The notes under the pieces: generated by a model | The model's database searches: none | What the model was told of the DNA's origin: nothing | What the model saw: only the letters and a program-made list of their open reading frames with translations | Shown here: piece by piece, positions 17,303 through 26,959 of the stretch | Layout of the letters: every line of letters begins with the position of its first letter | Position numbering within the stretch: the first letter of the stretch is position 1 | Translations under genes and position numbers: made by a program | Source: an uncultured Lachnospiraceae bacterium | GTDB taxonomy: Bacteria > Bacillota > Clostridia > Lachnospirales > Lachnospiraceae | Length of the DNA: 64,000 bases | Assembly: GCA_900319245.1 (NCBI GenBank) | Contig: ONNQ01000007.1 | Span: 29,441-93,440, forward strand | Reading direction: 5' to 3'

Positions 17303-18169
17303 ATGGCACAAGATTTCACCATTTTTCCAAGCATGACGTTTGTCGATCTGGGACTGTATCAGTACGGCCGCGAGGACTGTGATCCTGCGCATTCTTTTGG
17401 CCCCGCGATCCGCAATCACTATCTGTTCCATTACATATTGAACGGCAAGGGCACCTTTTTCTGGCAGGACGCCAGAGGGCACGAACACGAAATGCGCCTG
17501 AAGGCAGGGCAGGGATTTTTGATCTCGCCAAGGCAGATCACGACCTATGTGGCGGATGAGCGCATCCCCTGGGAATACTGCTGGCTGGAGTTTGACGGTC
17601 TTAGAGCCAAGGAATCGCTGGAAATCATAGGGCTCTCTGTCAACAATCCGATTTACAATCCGGTGCATCCCGAATTCTCGCAGATCATGAAGGAGGAGAT
17701 GCTCTATATTGTGCGCAATAAAAAAGAGGCACCGCTTCACCTGATCGGACACCTCTATCTCTTCATCGATGCGCTGATGCGGTCTGTCAAGGAGAACCAG
17801 CCCACCGTCAGTAAGGTCAAGGACTACTATATCAAAGAGGCCCTCGCCTATATTGAGCACAACTATATGAATGACATTTCTGTGGAGAGCATTGCGGAGA
17901 GCTCCGGTTTAAACCGCAGCTACTTTGGCAAAATATTCAAGGAATCTGTTGGCAAATCGCCCCAGGAATTCCTGATCAACTACCGCATGATCAAGGCCGC
18001 AGAGCTGCTTCGCAGAACCCGCTACTCCGTCAACGAGATCGGATGCGCCGTGGGGTATCCCAACCAGCTGCACTTTTCCCGCGCATTTAAGAGTGTGTAC
18101 GGCGTCTCCCCCAGAAACTGGAGAAACGCCAATACACATCTTACCGGACCTGATATAGATTACAAATAA
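17303..18169 (+). CDS. AraC-family transcriptional regulator
   Basis: A 288-residue regulator with an N-terminal sugar-sensing cupin domain (HSFGPAIRNHYLFHYILNGKGTFFW near residue 30). The C-terminal AraC DNA-binding domain includes ISVESIAESSGLNRSYFGKIFKESVGKSPQEFLINYRMIKAAELL and the second helix-turn-helix EIGCAVGYPNQLHFSRAFKSVYGVSPRNWR. ATG 17303 is chosen because AAGGAG stands 6 nt before it; upstream frame has no ribosome site. It ends 54 nt from the convergent GH36 alpha-galactosidase gene. It is likely to regulate that gene or the transport operon; which AraC controls which target is not readable. Confidence 0.92.
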   Translation: MAQDFTIFPSMTFVDLGLYQYGREDCDPAHSFGPAIRNHYLFHYILNGKGTFFWQDARGHEHEMRLKAGQGFLISPRQITTYVADERIPWEYCWLEFDGLRAKESLEIIGLSVNNPIYNPVHPEFSQIMKEEMLYIVRNKKEAPLHLIGHLYLFIDALMRSVKENQPTVSKVKDYYIKEALAYIEHNYMNDISVESIAESSGLNRSYFGKIFKESVGKSPQEFLINYRMIKAAELLRRTRYSVNEIGCAVGYPNQLHFSRAFKSVYGVSPRNWRNANTHLTGPDIDYK

Positions 18170-18223
18170 TATGCAGATACTATATAAATACTATACAAAT
18201 GATCCCCTGTCTTCACCGGCTGC

Positions 18224-20404
18224 TCAGATCTTCACAAGATGGATCTGCAGCGCGCCGTAATCTCCGAAAGGAGCCGGCATGGGAAGACCGACCTGCATCA
18301 GCGCGTCGGCAGGATATACCTTGCCGCTCTCAGTATCGCGATAGGCGGCACCGGATTCAAGGCCCCGCATGCGGACATACGTGACAGGTCTGTTTCCGTG
18401 GATTTCCAGATTGACATGGTTTATGAGTGCTTCGCTGCGGTCTTTGGAGACAAAGGCCCATGCGGAGCATTCTCCGTCAAAGGGATCGCTCAGGCGGTAA
18501 TAAGAACCGAAATGGATCAGTTCCGCCAGCTCATTTCTTCTTCTGATCTGCGCGCGGATCTCATCTTTCTCTTCTTCCGAGAGGACCTCGGGATTTAGCT
18601 CGTAACCGAATGTGCCGGACATGGCGGTGATCCCTCTCGTCGCAAGAGGAGTAACTCTTCCGTTCTGCTCGTTGGGGCAGATCGAGACGTGGCTTCCCAC
18701 GCAGGATGCCGGATAACCGAAGGATGTTCCGTACTGAATCCGCAGACGGTCGATCGCATCTGTATTATCACTGCACCAGATCTGGGGCGTGTAATAAAGC
18801 ATGCCGGCGTCAAATCTTCCGCCGCCGCCGCTGCAGCCCTCGATCAGCATATCGGGATAACGCTGCGTAAGTCTCTCCAGGAAATCATACAGACCGAGTA
18901 TATAATCATAAAGAACTTTGCCCTGGTCTTTGGCTGTATGAGAATACACATCTACAATGCTTCTGTTGTAGTCCCACTTGAGATAATCTACAGTTCCCAT
19001 ATCAAGGACCTTGCAGATGCTCTCAAAGATCGCGTCCACCACTTCCTTGCGGGAGAAGTCCAGGACAAGCTGGTGTCTTCCGCGGACAGGATTTCTTCCG
19101 GGGATGGTCATAGCCCAGTCGGGGTGCTCGCGGTAGAGGTCGCTGTCTTCATTGACCATTTCCGGCTCTACCCAGAGACCGAATTTAAGGCCTTTCCTGT
19201 GTACCCAGTAGATGAGCTCTTTCATCTTGCCGCCGAGCTTCTCCTCGTTGACGTACCAGTCGCCGAGACCTGCGTAGTCGTCATTTCTCTTTCCGAACCA
19301 GCCGTCATCCAGAACAAGCATATCCATTCCGAGCAGAGCAGCCTGCTCCGCAAGAGCAAGGATATCTGCCCCGTCAAAATCCATATAGTACGCTTCCCAG
19401 CTGTTAAGGAGCACAGGGCGCACCTGATCCCGCCATTTTCCGCGGCAGACATGCTTTCTGATGCAGTCCTGCAGATTGTGGGAAAGCGTCTCAAGTCCTG
19501 TGCCTGAAAAGCTCATGATCACTTCCGGTGCAGTAAACTCTTCGCCGGGAGCCAGAGGATAGGAAAACTTCTCCTGCATAAGCCCCATCTGCATTCTGGT
19601 CTGGTCGTACTGGTCTTTGCCCGCGTTTCCGCTGAATCCGCCGCTGTAGACAAACTGCATCGCGTAGCAGCCGCCGGCTGTCTCGGTCGTCTCTTTCTCG
19701 GCAAGGATCATCATAGGGTTGTACTGGTGAGAAGATGTGCCTCTCCTGCTGCCGATGCACTGTTCCATATGCGCAACAGGTGTTCTCTGGAAATTTCTCT
19801 CCATTGTGTGGCGTCCGTAGAATGTGATCAGGTCATATTTGCCTGTCAGCTGGTCAAGGTTTGCGGACATCACTTTTTCTACCCTGATCTCTTCTTCTGC
19901 TGTATTGCGGATCAGCACGCTTCTTGTGATGATATCCAGCTCCGGGATCACACCGTAAAGGAGCGTCACTTCCGCCATGCCGGAAATGTCCTTCATGACG
20001 ATCTCCAGCGTCTGCGCTTCCTCTTCGGACGCATAGACTGCAGGGAGTCCCTTCAGCGCGTACTTGCCGTCCCGTACCGTATAGTGGTCAAACCGGAGAT
20101 CGCAGGCGTCAATGCCGTTTCCATACTCGAGAATAAGCGCGGGGCTTCGCATATCTCCTGTGCCGGAAGTAGGAAATTCCTGCGGGAGAAAATCCAGGGA
20201 ATATGTGCGGTCCCTTCCCGTGTCATAAATATTGCATGCATAGCCCCTGTCCGCGTAAGTCAGAAGGTATTCCATGGAACCCGCTGTCCTGCGTCCATAA
20301 TACAGATGCAGAAGCACGCCGTAACGGTCTGCCTTCATCTGATAGGTTGTATTCTTTGTATCTATTGTGAACAATCTTCCGTTTTCCTGTACAGTGATTG
20401 CCAT
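18224..20404 (-). CDS. GH36 alpha-galactosidase
   Basis: Cytosolic enzyme hydrolysing terminal alpha-1,6-galactose from melibiose, raffinose and related sugars; 726 residues, normal for the tetrameric bacterial GH36 group. The catalytic nucleophile is in LKWDYNR (D478) and the acid/base in CSDNTDA (D546). LVLDDGWFGKRNDD near 364 and EGCSGGGGRFD near 522 are substrate-site motifs. ATG 20404 follows AAGGAG at 5 nt; the longer frame would use TTG. A TATAAT (20455-20460, minus strand) without a good -35 lies upstream, as expected for an AraC-activated promoter. No signal peptide, so substrates must be imported, presumably by the nearby ABC system. Confidence 0.95.
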   Translation of the reverse strand: MAITVQENGRLFTIDTKNTTYQMKADRYGVLLHLYYGRRTAGSMEYLLTYADRGYACNIYDTGRDRTYSLDFLPQEFPTSGTGDMRSPALILEYGNGIDACDLRFDHYTVRDGKYALKGLPAVYASEEEAQTLEIVMKDISGMAEVTLLYGVIPELDIITRSVLIRNTAEEEIRVEKVMSANLDQLTGKYDLITFYGRHTMERNFQRTPVAHMEQCIGSRRGTSSHQYNPMMILAEKETTETAGGCYAMQFVYSGGFSGNAGKDQYDQTRMQMGLMQEKFSYPLAPGEEFTAPEVIMSFSGTGLETLSHNLQDCIRKHVCRGKWRDQVRPVLLNSWEAYYMDFDGADILALAEQAALLGMDMLVLDDGWFGKRNDDYAGLGDWYVNEEKLGGKMKELIYWVHRKGLKFGLWVEPEMVNEDSDLYREHPDWAMTIPGRNPVRGRHQLVLDFSRKEVVDAIFESICKVLDMGTVDYLKWDYNRSIVDVYSHTAKDQGKVLYDYILGLYDFLERLTQRYPDMLIEGCSGGGGRFDAGMLYYTPQIWCSDNTDAIDRLRIQYGTSFGYPASCVGSHVSICPNEQNGRVTPLATRGITAMSGTFGYELNPEVLSEEEKDEIRAQIRRRNELAELIHFGSYYRLSDPFDGECSAWAFVSKDRSEALINHVNLEIHGNRPVTYVRMRGLESGAAYRDTESGKVYPADALMQVGLPMPAPFGDYGALQIHLVKI

Positions 20405-20692
20405 AAGTGCTCCTTTCAAAGTAAAACTACTTCATGATGTCTATTCTTTGCCTCATTATATAGGCATGGTTTAAAACTCTTCTATAGCATGATTGGACAC
20501 ATTTATATCCTCATTCTTTTATCCTATCATCGAAAGCAAATAAGTCGCATTATGGTATATTTTGACGCAAATCACATTCATAGAGACATCGTACAGGCAA
20601 AAGAAAAGTACAACATCATAACAAAGACGGGACAGTTTATGGTACTATACTCTTTAGGTGTATCGCCAACTGGCGTATATTGGGAGGCATAT

Positions 20693-21700
20693 ATGTTTCA
20701 TATCATCGTAAACCCGCAGAGCTCTGCCGGCCGCGGAAAGAGCAAATGGGAAAAGATTGAATCACATTTTAGAAAAAGCGGCGCCGCCTATAAAGTACAC
20801 TATTCTTCGCCCACCAATTCGATTGAAAAAATCTGTGAAGAGCTCACTTCCGGGAATGAAGAATGTACGCTTGTCATATTGGGCGGTGACGGCACCATGA
20901 ACGCCGTCGTGAATGGAATCCGCGACTTTGCGCATACCAAAGTCGGATTTATACAGACAGGATCCGGAAACGATCTGGTCAAGGGTCTCGGGATCAGTAA
21001 AGACATTGAAACGCTGGTCGATTCCATTATGCGCAATGAAGTCGTCCGCACCTGTGATATCGGCAGAGTCACCTACCACAATCAGTCGTCTCTCCTCGAC
21101 TCCTTTACACACCGCCCGCTCGCCCCTCTTGGAAGCGGCAGGCAGGCGCTTGACAAGGATCCGCACAGGGAGCCGGGTACAGTGCGGCTTTTCAACATCA
21201 GCGCCGGCATCGGATTTGACGCGGCTGTATGTCAGGAGGCAGACGGTTCTTATCTGAAGTCGCTGCTCAACAAGCTCCGTATGGGCAAGCTGATCTATAT
21301 TACGGAAGCCATCCATATGATCCTGGCAAGTCCCATGGTCGGTATGAAGATCACTTGCGACGGCTTTACATACCTGAAGCCTCGCACGCTCTTCGCCGTT
21401 GCCATGAACACCTGTTATGAGGGCGGCGGTTTCAAATTCTGTCCCGACGCTGTGAATACAGATGGCGAACTGGATCTTTTCGGCGCCAATGACCTGAATC
21501 GCATGAACTTCTTCCGCATCTTCCCCACCGCCTATGGCGGAAGCCATATGCGCTTCAAGGGTCTTTTTGCGGACAAAGGAAAGAGGATCCAGATCCGCAG
21601 TGCAGCCCCGCTCTGGGTCCACACAGATGGTGAAGTGCTGTGCAAATCAAGCAACATCACCATTGATCTGTATCCTCATAAACTACAGCTGATCGTGTAG
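20693..21700 (+). CDS. Diacylglycerol-kinase-family lipid kinase
   Basis: A 335-residue cytosolic/peripheral enzyme of the DagK/YegS catalytic family, which phosphorylates diacylglycerol or a related lipid with ATP. Motifs are HIIVNPQSSAGRGKSKW at the start, the nucleotide loop LGGDGTMNAVVNG near 60-75, and GFIQTGSGNDLVKGLG near 85-100. It ends in LWVHTDGEVL, the usual C-terminal signature. ATG 20693 is chosen because GGGAGG stands 6 nt upstream; the preceding 68 codons of open frame contain no ribosome site. It stands alone, convergent with the last substrate-binding lipoprotein gene; the two stops are about 5 nt apart. The lipid substrate is not readable. Confidence 0.88.
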   Translation: MFHIIVNPQSSAGRGKSKWEKIESHFRKSGAAYKVHYSSPTNSIEKICEELTSGNEECTLVILGGDGTMNAVVNGIRDFAHTKVGFIQTGSGNDLVKGLGISKDIETLVDSIMRNEVVRTCDIGRVTYHNQSSLLDSFTHRPLAPLGSGRQALDKDPHREPGTVRLFNISAGIGFDAAVCQEADGSYLKSLLNKLRMGKLIYITEAIHMILASPMVGMKITCDGFTYLKPRTLFAVAMNTCYEGGGFKFCPDAVNTDGELDLFGANDLNRMNFFRIFPTAYGGSHMRFKGLFADKGKRIQIRSAAPLWVHTDGEVLCKSSNITIDLYPHKLQLIV

Positions 21701-21704
21701 CGAA

Positions 21705-23276
21705 TCATTCTGATTCTGATTCCGCTTCATCCGCTTCGCCGTCAGAGAGCTCCTCATATCTTGTCAGCGCTGTTTTCCTAAAGATTTCCAGCGCGTCAAT
21801 CTCTGAAACGGTTCCGGCAAAATAGTCCTCCATGGACATCTGGAATCCAAGATCCAGATCGTCGTCATAGGATGTCGTATGTCTCTGGGAGAGCTCCTTC
21901 GCGACCTCTATATAGATCGGGAGGGGGTTCTGCCCACCCAAGACGTCTACTGTGTAATCTCCCTCAGCAATTTCTGTCATTCCACTGACCGTATTGGTAA
22001 ACTCATGGATATCCAGCGTGATCCGTTTCATGATTTCCGGGTCACAGGTCAGTCGTCTCATGATATCCGCCGCCAGATCCGCATTGTCTGTGCCGGCCGC
22101 CGCAAAGATCCACTGCCCGCCGAAATGGCAAGGCTCCGGTCCCTTACAGATTGCGTAATCGCCCACAGCACTCTCGACTGCTTCCTCGTCTGTCTCCTCG
22201 TCTTCCGAAGTCCCTTCCGCTTTGTCCTGCAGCGTATAGTGAATGCCCCAGCTGGAATAGAAAAAGCCGAACACTCTTCCGTCTCCTGTGTGGTCCGCTC
22301 TCCACTCGTCACTCCACTTGCGGGTTCCGTGCGTATAGCCGTTCTCCACAAACTCTCTGGTCTGAACAGCCCAGTCCTCCAGATGGGGATCGATATTGAG
22401 GACGCCGTCTTCCACCCAGGCGCTCTCCACATTGTCCGCATAGACCTCATAGGCATCTCCATAGGCGGAGAGCATATAGTAATCCATTTCACCAGCGGCT
22501 TCTGCCGTCTGCGCAAATCTGTCCCAATCCGCAACCGCCTCTTGGACCTTTTCGGGATCATCTGTCCCAAGCACATCCATCGCGATCGATCGGCGGTAGG
22601 TAAACACGCCGGGCGTCGCCTGCCAGGTCAGGGCCTTGATCCGGCCGGAAGAATCCTGCGCGATCTGCTGCGTATAGGGAAACTGATCCGCCAGTTCTTC
22701 CGTGGTAATGCCGAGATCACCGATCACATCGAGTGCCAGATCACTCTCCACATAATCTCTTACATACGCCTCGTCGGCGATAAAGAGATCCACCTTCTCG
22801 TCATCTGCCAGTGTCGAACCGTCTTCAGAACGTCCCGCCTGCTTTGCAAGGCGCGCATCCAGGTCTTCTCTGTATGAAGACGCATCTGAATAGACATGCC
22901 AGTGCACTTCTGTATCCCCGATCATACCGGCCTTGTCGCCGGTGCTCTCATATTCGGGATAATAGTCCTGCACCCTGCTCTTAAAGTCTTCGCCGATACA
23001 ATAGATGTGCAGCACCGGTTTCTTCTCTTCGATCTCCGGCGCCGCCTCCACACTGGTCTGCGCCGTCCCCGCCTGCATACCGGTCTGCGCGGTCGCAGCA
23101 GAGTCTGTTGCAGCCGCCTCCTGCGTAGTTGCCTGTTCCTGTTCGGTCGTCTGCTCCTTTGCGGGTGCCTTGTCCTCTCCCGAACCGCATCCCGCAAAGA
23201 GCGAGACGCCAAGAACAAACGCCATCGCCGCTGCCGCCATTCTTCTTCGATGCTCTTTCTCGCGAAGTCCCTTCAT
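21705..23276 (-). CDS. Sugar-binding lipoprotein, third paralogue of the cellobiose-type operon
   Basis: A 523-residue lipoprotein with signal peptide RRRMAAAAMAFVLGVSLFAGC (lipobox FAGC), then a long Gln/Thr/Ala/Glu-rich linker (about 30-85) and a family 1 solute-binding domain. It is clearly homologous to the proteins at 23335-24852 and 26960-28345. Shared blocks are LHIYCIGEDFKSRVQDYYPEYE, IGDTEVHW, LTWQATPGVFTYRRSIA, EVLGTDDPE-like and NTVSGM...LGGQNPLPIY. The C-terminus is acidic (EADEAESESE). It is the last gene of the operon, 58 nt after its paralogue. Ligand is inferred to be a beta-glucoside or related sugar; specificity may differ from its sisters. Confidence 0.85.
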   Translation of the reverse strand: MKGLREKEHRRRMAAAAMAFVLGVSLFAGCGSGEDKAPAKEQTTEQEQATTQEAAATDSAATAQTGMQAGTAQTSVEAAPEIEEKKPVLHIYCIGEDFKSRVQDYYPEYESTGDKAGMIGDTEVHWHVYSDASSYREDLDARLAKQAGRSEDGSTLADDEKVDLFIADEAYVRDYVESDLALDVIGDLGITTEELADQFPYTQQIAQDSSGRIKALTWQATPGVFTYRRSIAMDVLGTDDPEKVQEAVADWDRFAQTAEAAGEMDYYMLSAYGDAYEVYADNVESAWVEDGVLNIDPHLEDWAVQTREFVENGYTHGTRKWSDEWRADHTGDGRVFGFFYSSWGIHYTLQDKAEGTSEDEETDEEAVESAVGDYAICKGPEPCHFGGQWIFAAAGTDNADLAADIMRRLTCDPEIMKRITLDIHEFTNTVSGMTEIAEGDYTVDVLGGQNPLPIYIEVAKELSQRHTTSYDDDLDLGFQMSMEDYFAGTVSEIDALEIFRKTALTRYEELSDGEADEAESESE

Positions 23277-23334
23277 ACCGATCCCCTATCCTGCTTTCAT
23301 CCCACTTACTTACCACGCCAATTACTATTCCTTC

Positions 23335-24852
23335 TCAGTAGTCCACCGTAAGTTCCGGATATTCCCGGTCTACCATCTGGTAAAAGCTGTCCATCGCTTC
23401 ATCCTCGTCCATCTTGTCGGTAAAGAATTTGAGCATGTAGTCCCTGAAGTTATCCGCCATCTTCCTGTCGTAGCTTCCCGCCGGAAGTACGTTTAATCCG
23501 GCTGCGCATTCATAATAGACTTCGTAAGGGTTCTGACCGCCCAGGAACGGATCGCTCATGTCGCCGGAAGCCATCTTCTTCATTCCTGTGACCGTATTGG
23601 TGAAGATGTTTTCTTTCTGCGCGATTTTGTACAACAGATTGCTGTTGCAGGTCAGGGTTTCCATGATCTCCTTGTCGAGGATCAGATTGTCCGTGCTCGG
23701 CGCTGCCAAAATCCAGACGCCTCCCCTGCAATAGGGCTGCGGCCCGCGGCAGACTGCAAAATCGCCGTACACGCCGTTTCCCGCTGCTGGCGCTTCATCG
23801 CTGTCTGCCAGCGAATAGGCCGCCATCTTGGAATCAATGTCCGTGATCGCTCTGAAGAATCCAAATACCTTTCCCTTAGGTCCCTGATCGGCCACCCATC
23901 TGTCGTCGCCGATCACCGTTCCATGATGATACTTCTTCTTATTGAAGGTTTTCATCATGTCCTTCCATTCCATAAAGACCGACGGGATTTCGAAGCTGCC
24001 GTCATTCACCCAGTGCCTGTCGGCGCCATATCGATAGGCGGAAAACGCATCAAAATAGCCCGATACCATGAGATATTTGGCTTTCTTCATCTTGGCCGCC
24101 GTCGAGGTAAAGGTTTTCCAGTCCGCCACAAATTTCTGCACGGCGTCCGGATCGTCCGTTCCCAGCACTTCTTTGGCAATGGATCTTCGATAGACGAATA
24201 CGCCGGGCGTCGCCTGCCAGGTCACCGCCTTTAGAATGCCATCGTCCGTGGAGGCCATTTGCTGCGTGTAAGAGAACTGATTCTCCAGTTCTTCATCGGT
24301 AAGTCCGACCTTTTCCCTGACGTCCAGTGAATAATCGCTGTTGACATACACGGCCAGATCCTCTTCCGGCGCAAGATACAGATCGATCTTCTCATCCTGT
24401 CCCAGATACTCTGCGCCGAGCAGCTTTTCCGCCACCATATCCATGTACTTGCCGTCCTCCGGGATGACCCAGTTGACAATGACGTCGCCGATCCGGCCCG
24501 TTCTGTCGCCGAGATCTTCATAGCCCGGATAATACATGATAAACAGCGATTCTAACGATTCATCCCAGCAGCAGATGTTGAGATGCTTGCCTTCGCTTCT
24601 TCTTCTCTCTTCCTCCGGAGAGATCGGCTCTGCGGCAGGTTCCTCCGCGCTTGCCTGCTCTGCATTAAGGTTTGTGGCGCCTGCAGCTGCCGTATCCGCG
24701 GCGGCTGCGTTTTCTGTCTTGCTGCCGGTCAGTCCCGGCACTTTTATTCCGAATCTGTCAAGTACTCCCGTTACCGCGCCGCAGCCGGTACTGCTCATCG
24801 CGATCACTGCCGAAAGTGTGACAGCTGTAAGTCTCTTTCCAAGTCTCTTCAT
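23335..24852 (-). CDS. Sugar-binding lipoprotein, second paralogue
   Basis: A 505-residue lipoprotein. The signal peptide MKRLGKRLTAVTLSAVIAMSSTGC ends in STGC. After an Ala/Glu-rich linker comes a domain homologous to the neighbouring binding proteins (LNICCWDESLESLF, YYPGYEDLGDRTGRIGDVIVNW, TWQATPGVFVYRRSIAKEVLGTDDPD, FTNTVTGM, LGGQNPYEVYYE). ATG 24852 is the start, with AGAGGA 5 nt upstream; the longer frame needs a TTG. It is separated from the permeases by a terminator hairpin, so it is either read through at low level or has its own promoter. It pairs more closely by eye with the 21705-23276 protein than with the first gene of the operon. Confidence 0.85.
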   Translation of the reverse strand: MKRLGKRLTAVTLSAVIAMSSTGCGAVTGVLDRFGIKVPGLTGSKTENAAAADTAAAGATNLNAEQASAEEPAAEPISPEEERRRSEGKHLNICCWDESLESLFIMYYPGYEDLGDRTGRIGDVIVNWVIPEDGKYMDMVAEKLLGAEYLGQDEKIDLYLAPEEDLAVYVNSDYSLDVREKVGLTDEELENQFSYTQQMASTDDGILKAVTWQATPGVFVYRRSIAKEVLGTDDPDAVQKFVADWKTFTSTAAKMKKAKYLMVSGYFDAFSAYRYGADRHWVNDGSFEIPSVFMEWKDMMKTFNKKKYHHGTVIGDDRWVADQGPKGKVFGFFRAITDIDSKMAAYSLADSDEAPAAGNGVYGDFAVCRGPQPYCRGGVWILAAPSTDNLILDKEIMETLTCNSNLLYKIAQKENIFTNTVTGMKKMASGDMSDPFLGGQNPYEVYYECAAGLNVLPAGSYDRKMADNFRDYMLKFFTDKMDEDEAMDSFYQMVDREYPELTVDY

Positions 24853-24913
24853 TGTAATCCTCTTTATGGTCAATAATATCTTTTGGGTATTTTACCACAG
24901 ATTTGTGCACAGC

Positions 24914-24948
24914 AAAACGGCGCATCCGCTTTTACAGATGCGCCGTTT
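24914..24948 (-). terminator. Terminator after the permease pair
   Basis: Perfect 12-bp stem AAACGGCGCATC / GATGCGCCGTTT with an 11-nt loop; TTTTGC follows on the minus strand. It lies between the second permease and the second binding-protein gene. Confidence 0.75.
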
Positions 24949-24976
24949 GTGATTTTCCTGTTAAATTTTCTGTGGA

Positions 24977-25843
24977 TCAGCCTTTAACGCCGCCCAGTGT
25001 AGTTCCGCCGACGATGTACTTCGATAAGATAAGGTACACCACGATTACCGGGAAGATGGAAAAGGCGATGGCAGCATATACATGCCCCATATTGAATTTC
25101 AGGAAGTCCGCAGACCGAAGCTGCGCGATCAGAATGGGCAGCGTCTTCATTTTGTCCTTGTGCAGGACCAGGGCCGGAATAAAGTAGTTGTTCCAGGATG
25201 AAACAAAGGTAAATATCGCCTGAACTGCGATGGCAGGCTTCATAAGCGGAAGCGTGATCGTGTTAAATGTCCTGAATTCTCCGGATCCGTCGATCCTGGC
25301 AGCCTCGATCAGAGACAGAGGCAGGGTTGATTCCATGTACTGTTTCATATAGAAATAAGTAACAGGAGCTGCAACCGTGGGCACGATCAGAGGAATGAAA
25401 TTGTCTTCCAGTTTCATCTTTCCTACCAATTGCAGGAAACCGAGCGCGGTAACCTGGGTGGGGATCATCATGACCGCCAGTATGAAGGTGGACATGAACT
25501 TTTTAAACCTGAAATTATACACATGGATCGCATAAGCGGTCATGGTCGAGAAGTAGGTGCAGAGCACTGCACTGCATCCAGCGACAAACAGGGAATTCAG
25601 CATGCCTCTGACAAACGGCAGAGTGCCATGGAAAACGCCGTTTATCAGGTTCTCGATCAGATGTGTGGAAGGGATCGGAGTAAATCCCCTGGTCAGCTCT
25701 CCTTTAGAGCGCGTCGCATTGATAAAGAGGATATAGAACCAGATCAGGCAGAGCAGGCTGACCAGAATCAGCACTGCATAAGCGATCGCTCTTCTCGCAC
25801 CGATAGGAAGACCTTTAGCTTTCTTATTCGTATTTTTTTCCAT
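24977..25843 (-). CDS. Sugar ABC transporter permease, MalG type
   Basis: A 288-residue CUT1 permease with six membrane segments. The ATPase-contact loop reads IEAARIDGSGEFRTFNTITLPLMKPA near residue 195. The short basic N-terminus is MEKNTNKKAKGLPIGARRA. It starts 10 nt after the stop of the MalF-type partner, with GGAGG 5 nt before its ATG. Together the two permeases form the channel of the probable cellobiose importer; no ATPase gene is present here, so a shared ATPase is inferred. Confidence 0.9.
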   Translation of the reverse strand: MEKNTNKKAKGLPIGARRAIAYAVLILVSLLCLIWFYILFINATRSKGELTRGFTPIPSTHLIENLINGVFHGTLPFVRGMLNSLFVAGCSAVLCTYFSTMTAYAIHVYNFRFKKFMSTFILAVMMIPTQVTALGFLQLVGKMKLEDNFIPLIVPTVAAPVTYFYMKQYMESTLPLSLIEAARIDGSGEFRTFNTITLPLMKPAIAVQAIFTFVSSWNNYFIPALVLHKDKMKTLPILIAQLRSADFLKFNMGHVYAAIAFSIFPVIVVYLILSKYIVGGTTLGGVKG

Positions 25844-25853
25844 GACGCCCTCC

Positions 25854-26765
25854 TTACTTGGATGTTCTGGTGTTGATCCTGAACACGATCAGTGAAAGAA
25901 TGCCGGTGATGATAAAGAGCAATACGGAAAGTGCTCCGCCCAGGCCGTAGTTCTTGCTGTAAAGGTGTTTGTTCAGGTACATGATCAGAGTCATGGAACT
26001 TCTGACCGGATCGCCGGTTCCGTTGGTCAGGATCTGCGGAACATCAAACATCTGCAGACCGCCGATCAGAGATGTGATCATGACGTACAGAAGGATGGGA
26101 CGCAGCAGAGGCAGCGTGATCTGGAAAAAGATCTGCGTCGCGGTTGCGCCATCGACCTGCGCCGCTTCATAGAGCGAAGGGTCGATTCCCATCATGCCTG
26201 CCATCAGGAGGATCGTTGTATTTCCGAACCACATGATAAAGTTCATGAGCGCGACCAGGCCGCGGACGCTCCATACATGGGACATGAATTTATAAGGCGC
26301 TGAAATGATCCCCAGGTTGAGCAGGATCGAGTTGATCGGACCGCTTTCAGAAAACAGTGTAAAGAACAGCATTGCAAAAGCGGATGCCATGATCAGGTTC
26401 GGAAGGTAGATCACCGTCTTGAAAAATCTCTGATATTTCAGCCGAAGGCTGGGGTCCGAGAACCATGCGCCAAGCAGCAGCGATACCAGGATCTGAGGTA
26501 CAAAACCAAGGATCCACATGATCATTGTGTTTTTGGCATAGATGAGCAGATCCCCGTTTGTAAACAGCTTGACATAATTCTGGAATCCGACAAAGTTAGG
26601 GCCCACCTGCGTCAGTCCGCTTCTGTAGTTTTCAAAAAGGCTGTTATAGAAAGTGCTTGCAAGCGGGACCAACTGAAATACACAATAAACTACAACGAAA
26701 GGGATCAGGAATATATATCCCCACTTATTGTAGCTCACAACCTTCTTAGATTTTGCTTTATCCAT
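25854..26765 (-). CDS. Sugar ABC transporter permease, MalF type
   Basis: A 303-residue CUT1 permease with six predicted membrane segments. It begins MDKAKSKKVVSYNKWGYIFLIPFVVVYCVFQLVPL, and the contact loop YEAAQVDGATATQIFFQITLPLLRP is near residue 205. GGAGG lies 4 nt before the ATG. A GC-rich hairpin separates it from the first substrate-binding gene, consistent with more binding protein than permease. It is the membrane partner of the MalG-type gene downstream. Confidence 0.92.
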   Translation of the reverse strand: MDKAKSKKVVSYNKWGYIFLIPFVVVYCVFQLVPLASTFYNSLFENYRSGLTQVGPNFVGFQNYVKLFTNGDLLIYAKNTMIMWILGFVPQILVSLLLGAWFSDPSLRLKYQRFFKTVIYLPNLIMASAFAMLFFTLFSESGPINSILLNLGIISAPYKFMSHVWSVRGLVALMNFIMWFGNTTILLMAGMMGIDPSLYEAAQVDGATATQIFFQITLPLLRPILLYVMITSLIGGLQMFDVPQILTNGTGDPVRSSMTLIMYLNKHLYSKNYGLGGALSVLLFIITGILSLIVFRINTRTSK

Positions 26766-26852
26766 GTTCCCTCCGCAGGATCTAGTCCCGACTTAAATGT
26801 TTGATTTATAATGCTTATTCCCGAAACTGTTTTCGCAAAAACTGCCTATATA

Positions 26853-26881
26853 TGCCTGCCCGGCATCAAACCGGGCAGGCA
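26853..26881 (-). terminator. GC-rich hairpin between binding protein and permeases
   Basis: Perfect 11-bp stem TGCCTGCCCGG / CCGGGCAGGCA with a 7-nt loop. There is only a scattered T-run on the minus strand (ATATATAGGCAGTTTTT), so partial termination or 3'-end protection of the upstream mRNA is likely. Confidence 0.65.
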
Positions 26882-26959
26882 CTCATTTGTTCACTATAGT
26901 TATCGCTATATCCCAAGTCCCCCGGATCGTTCCGATTTATTACGGTCGATCGTTTTATA

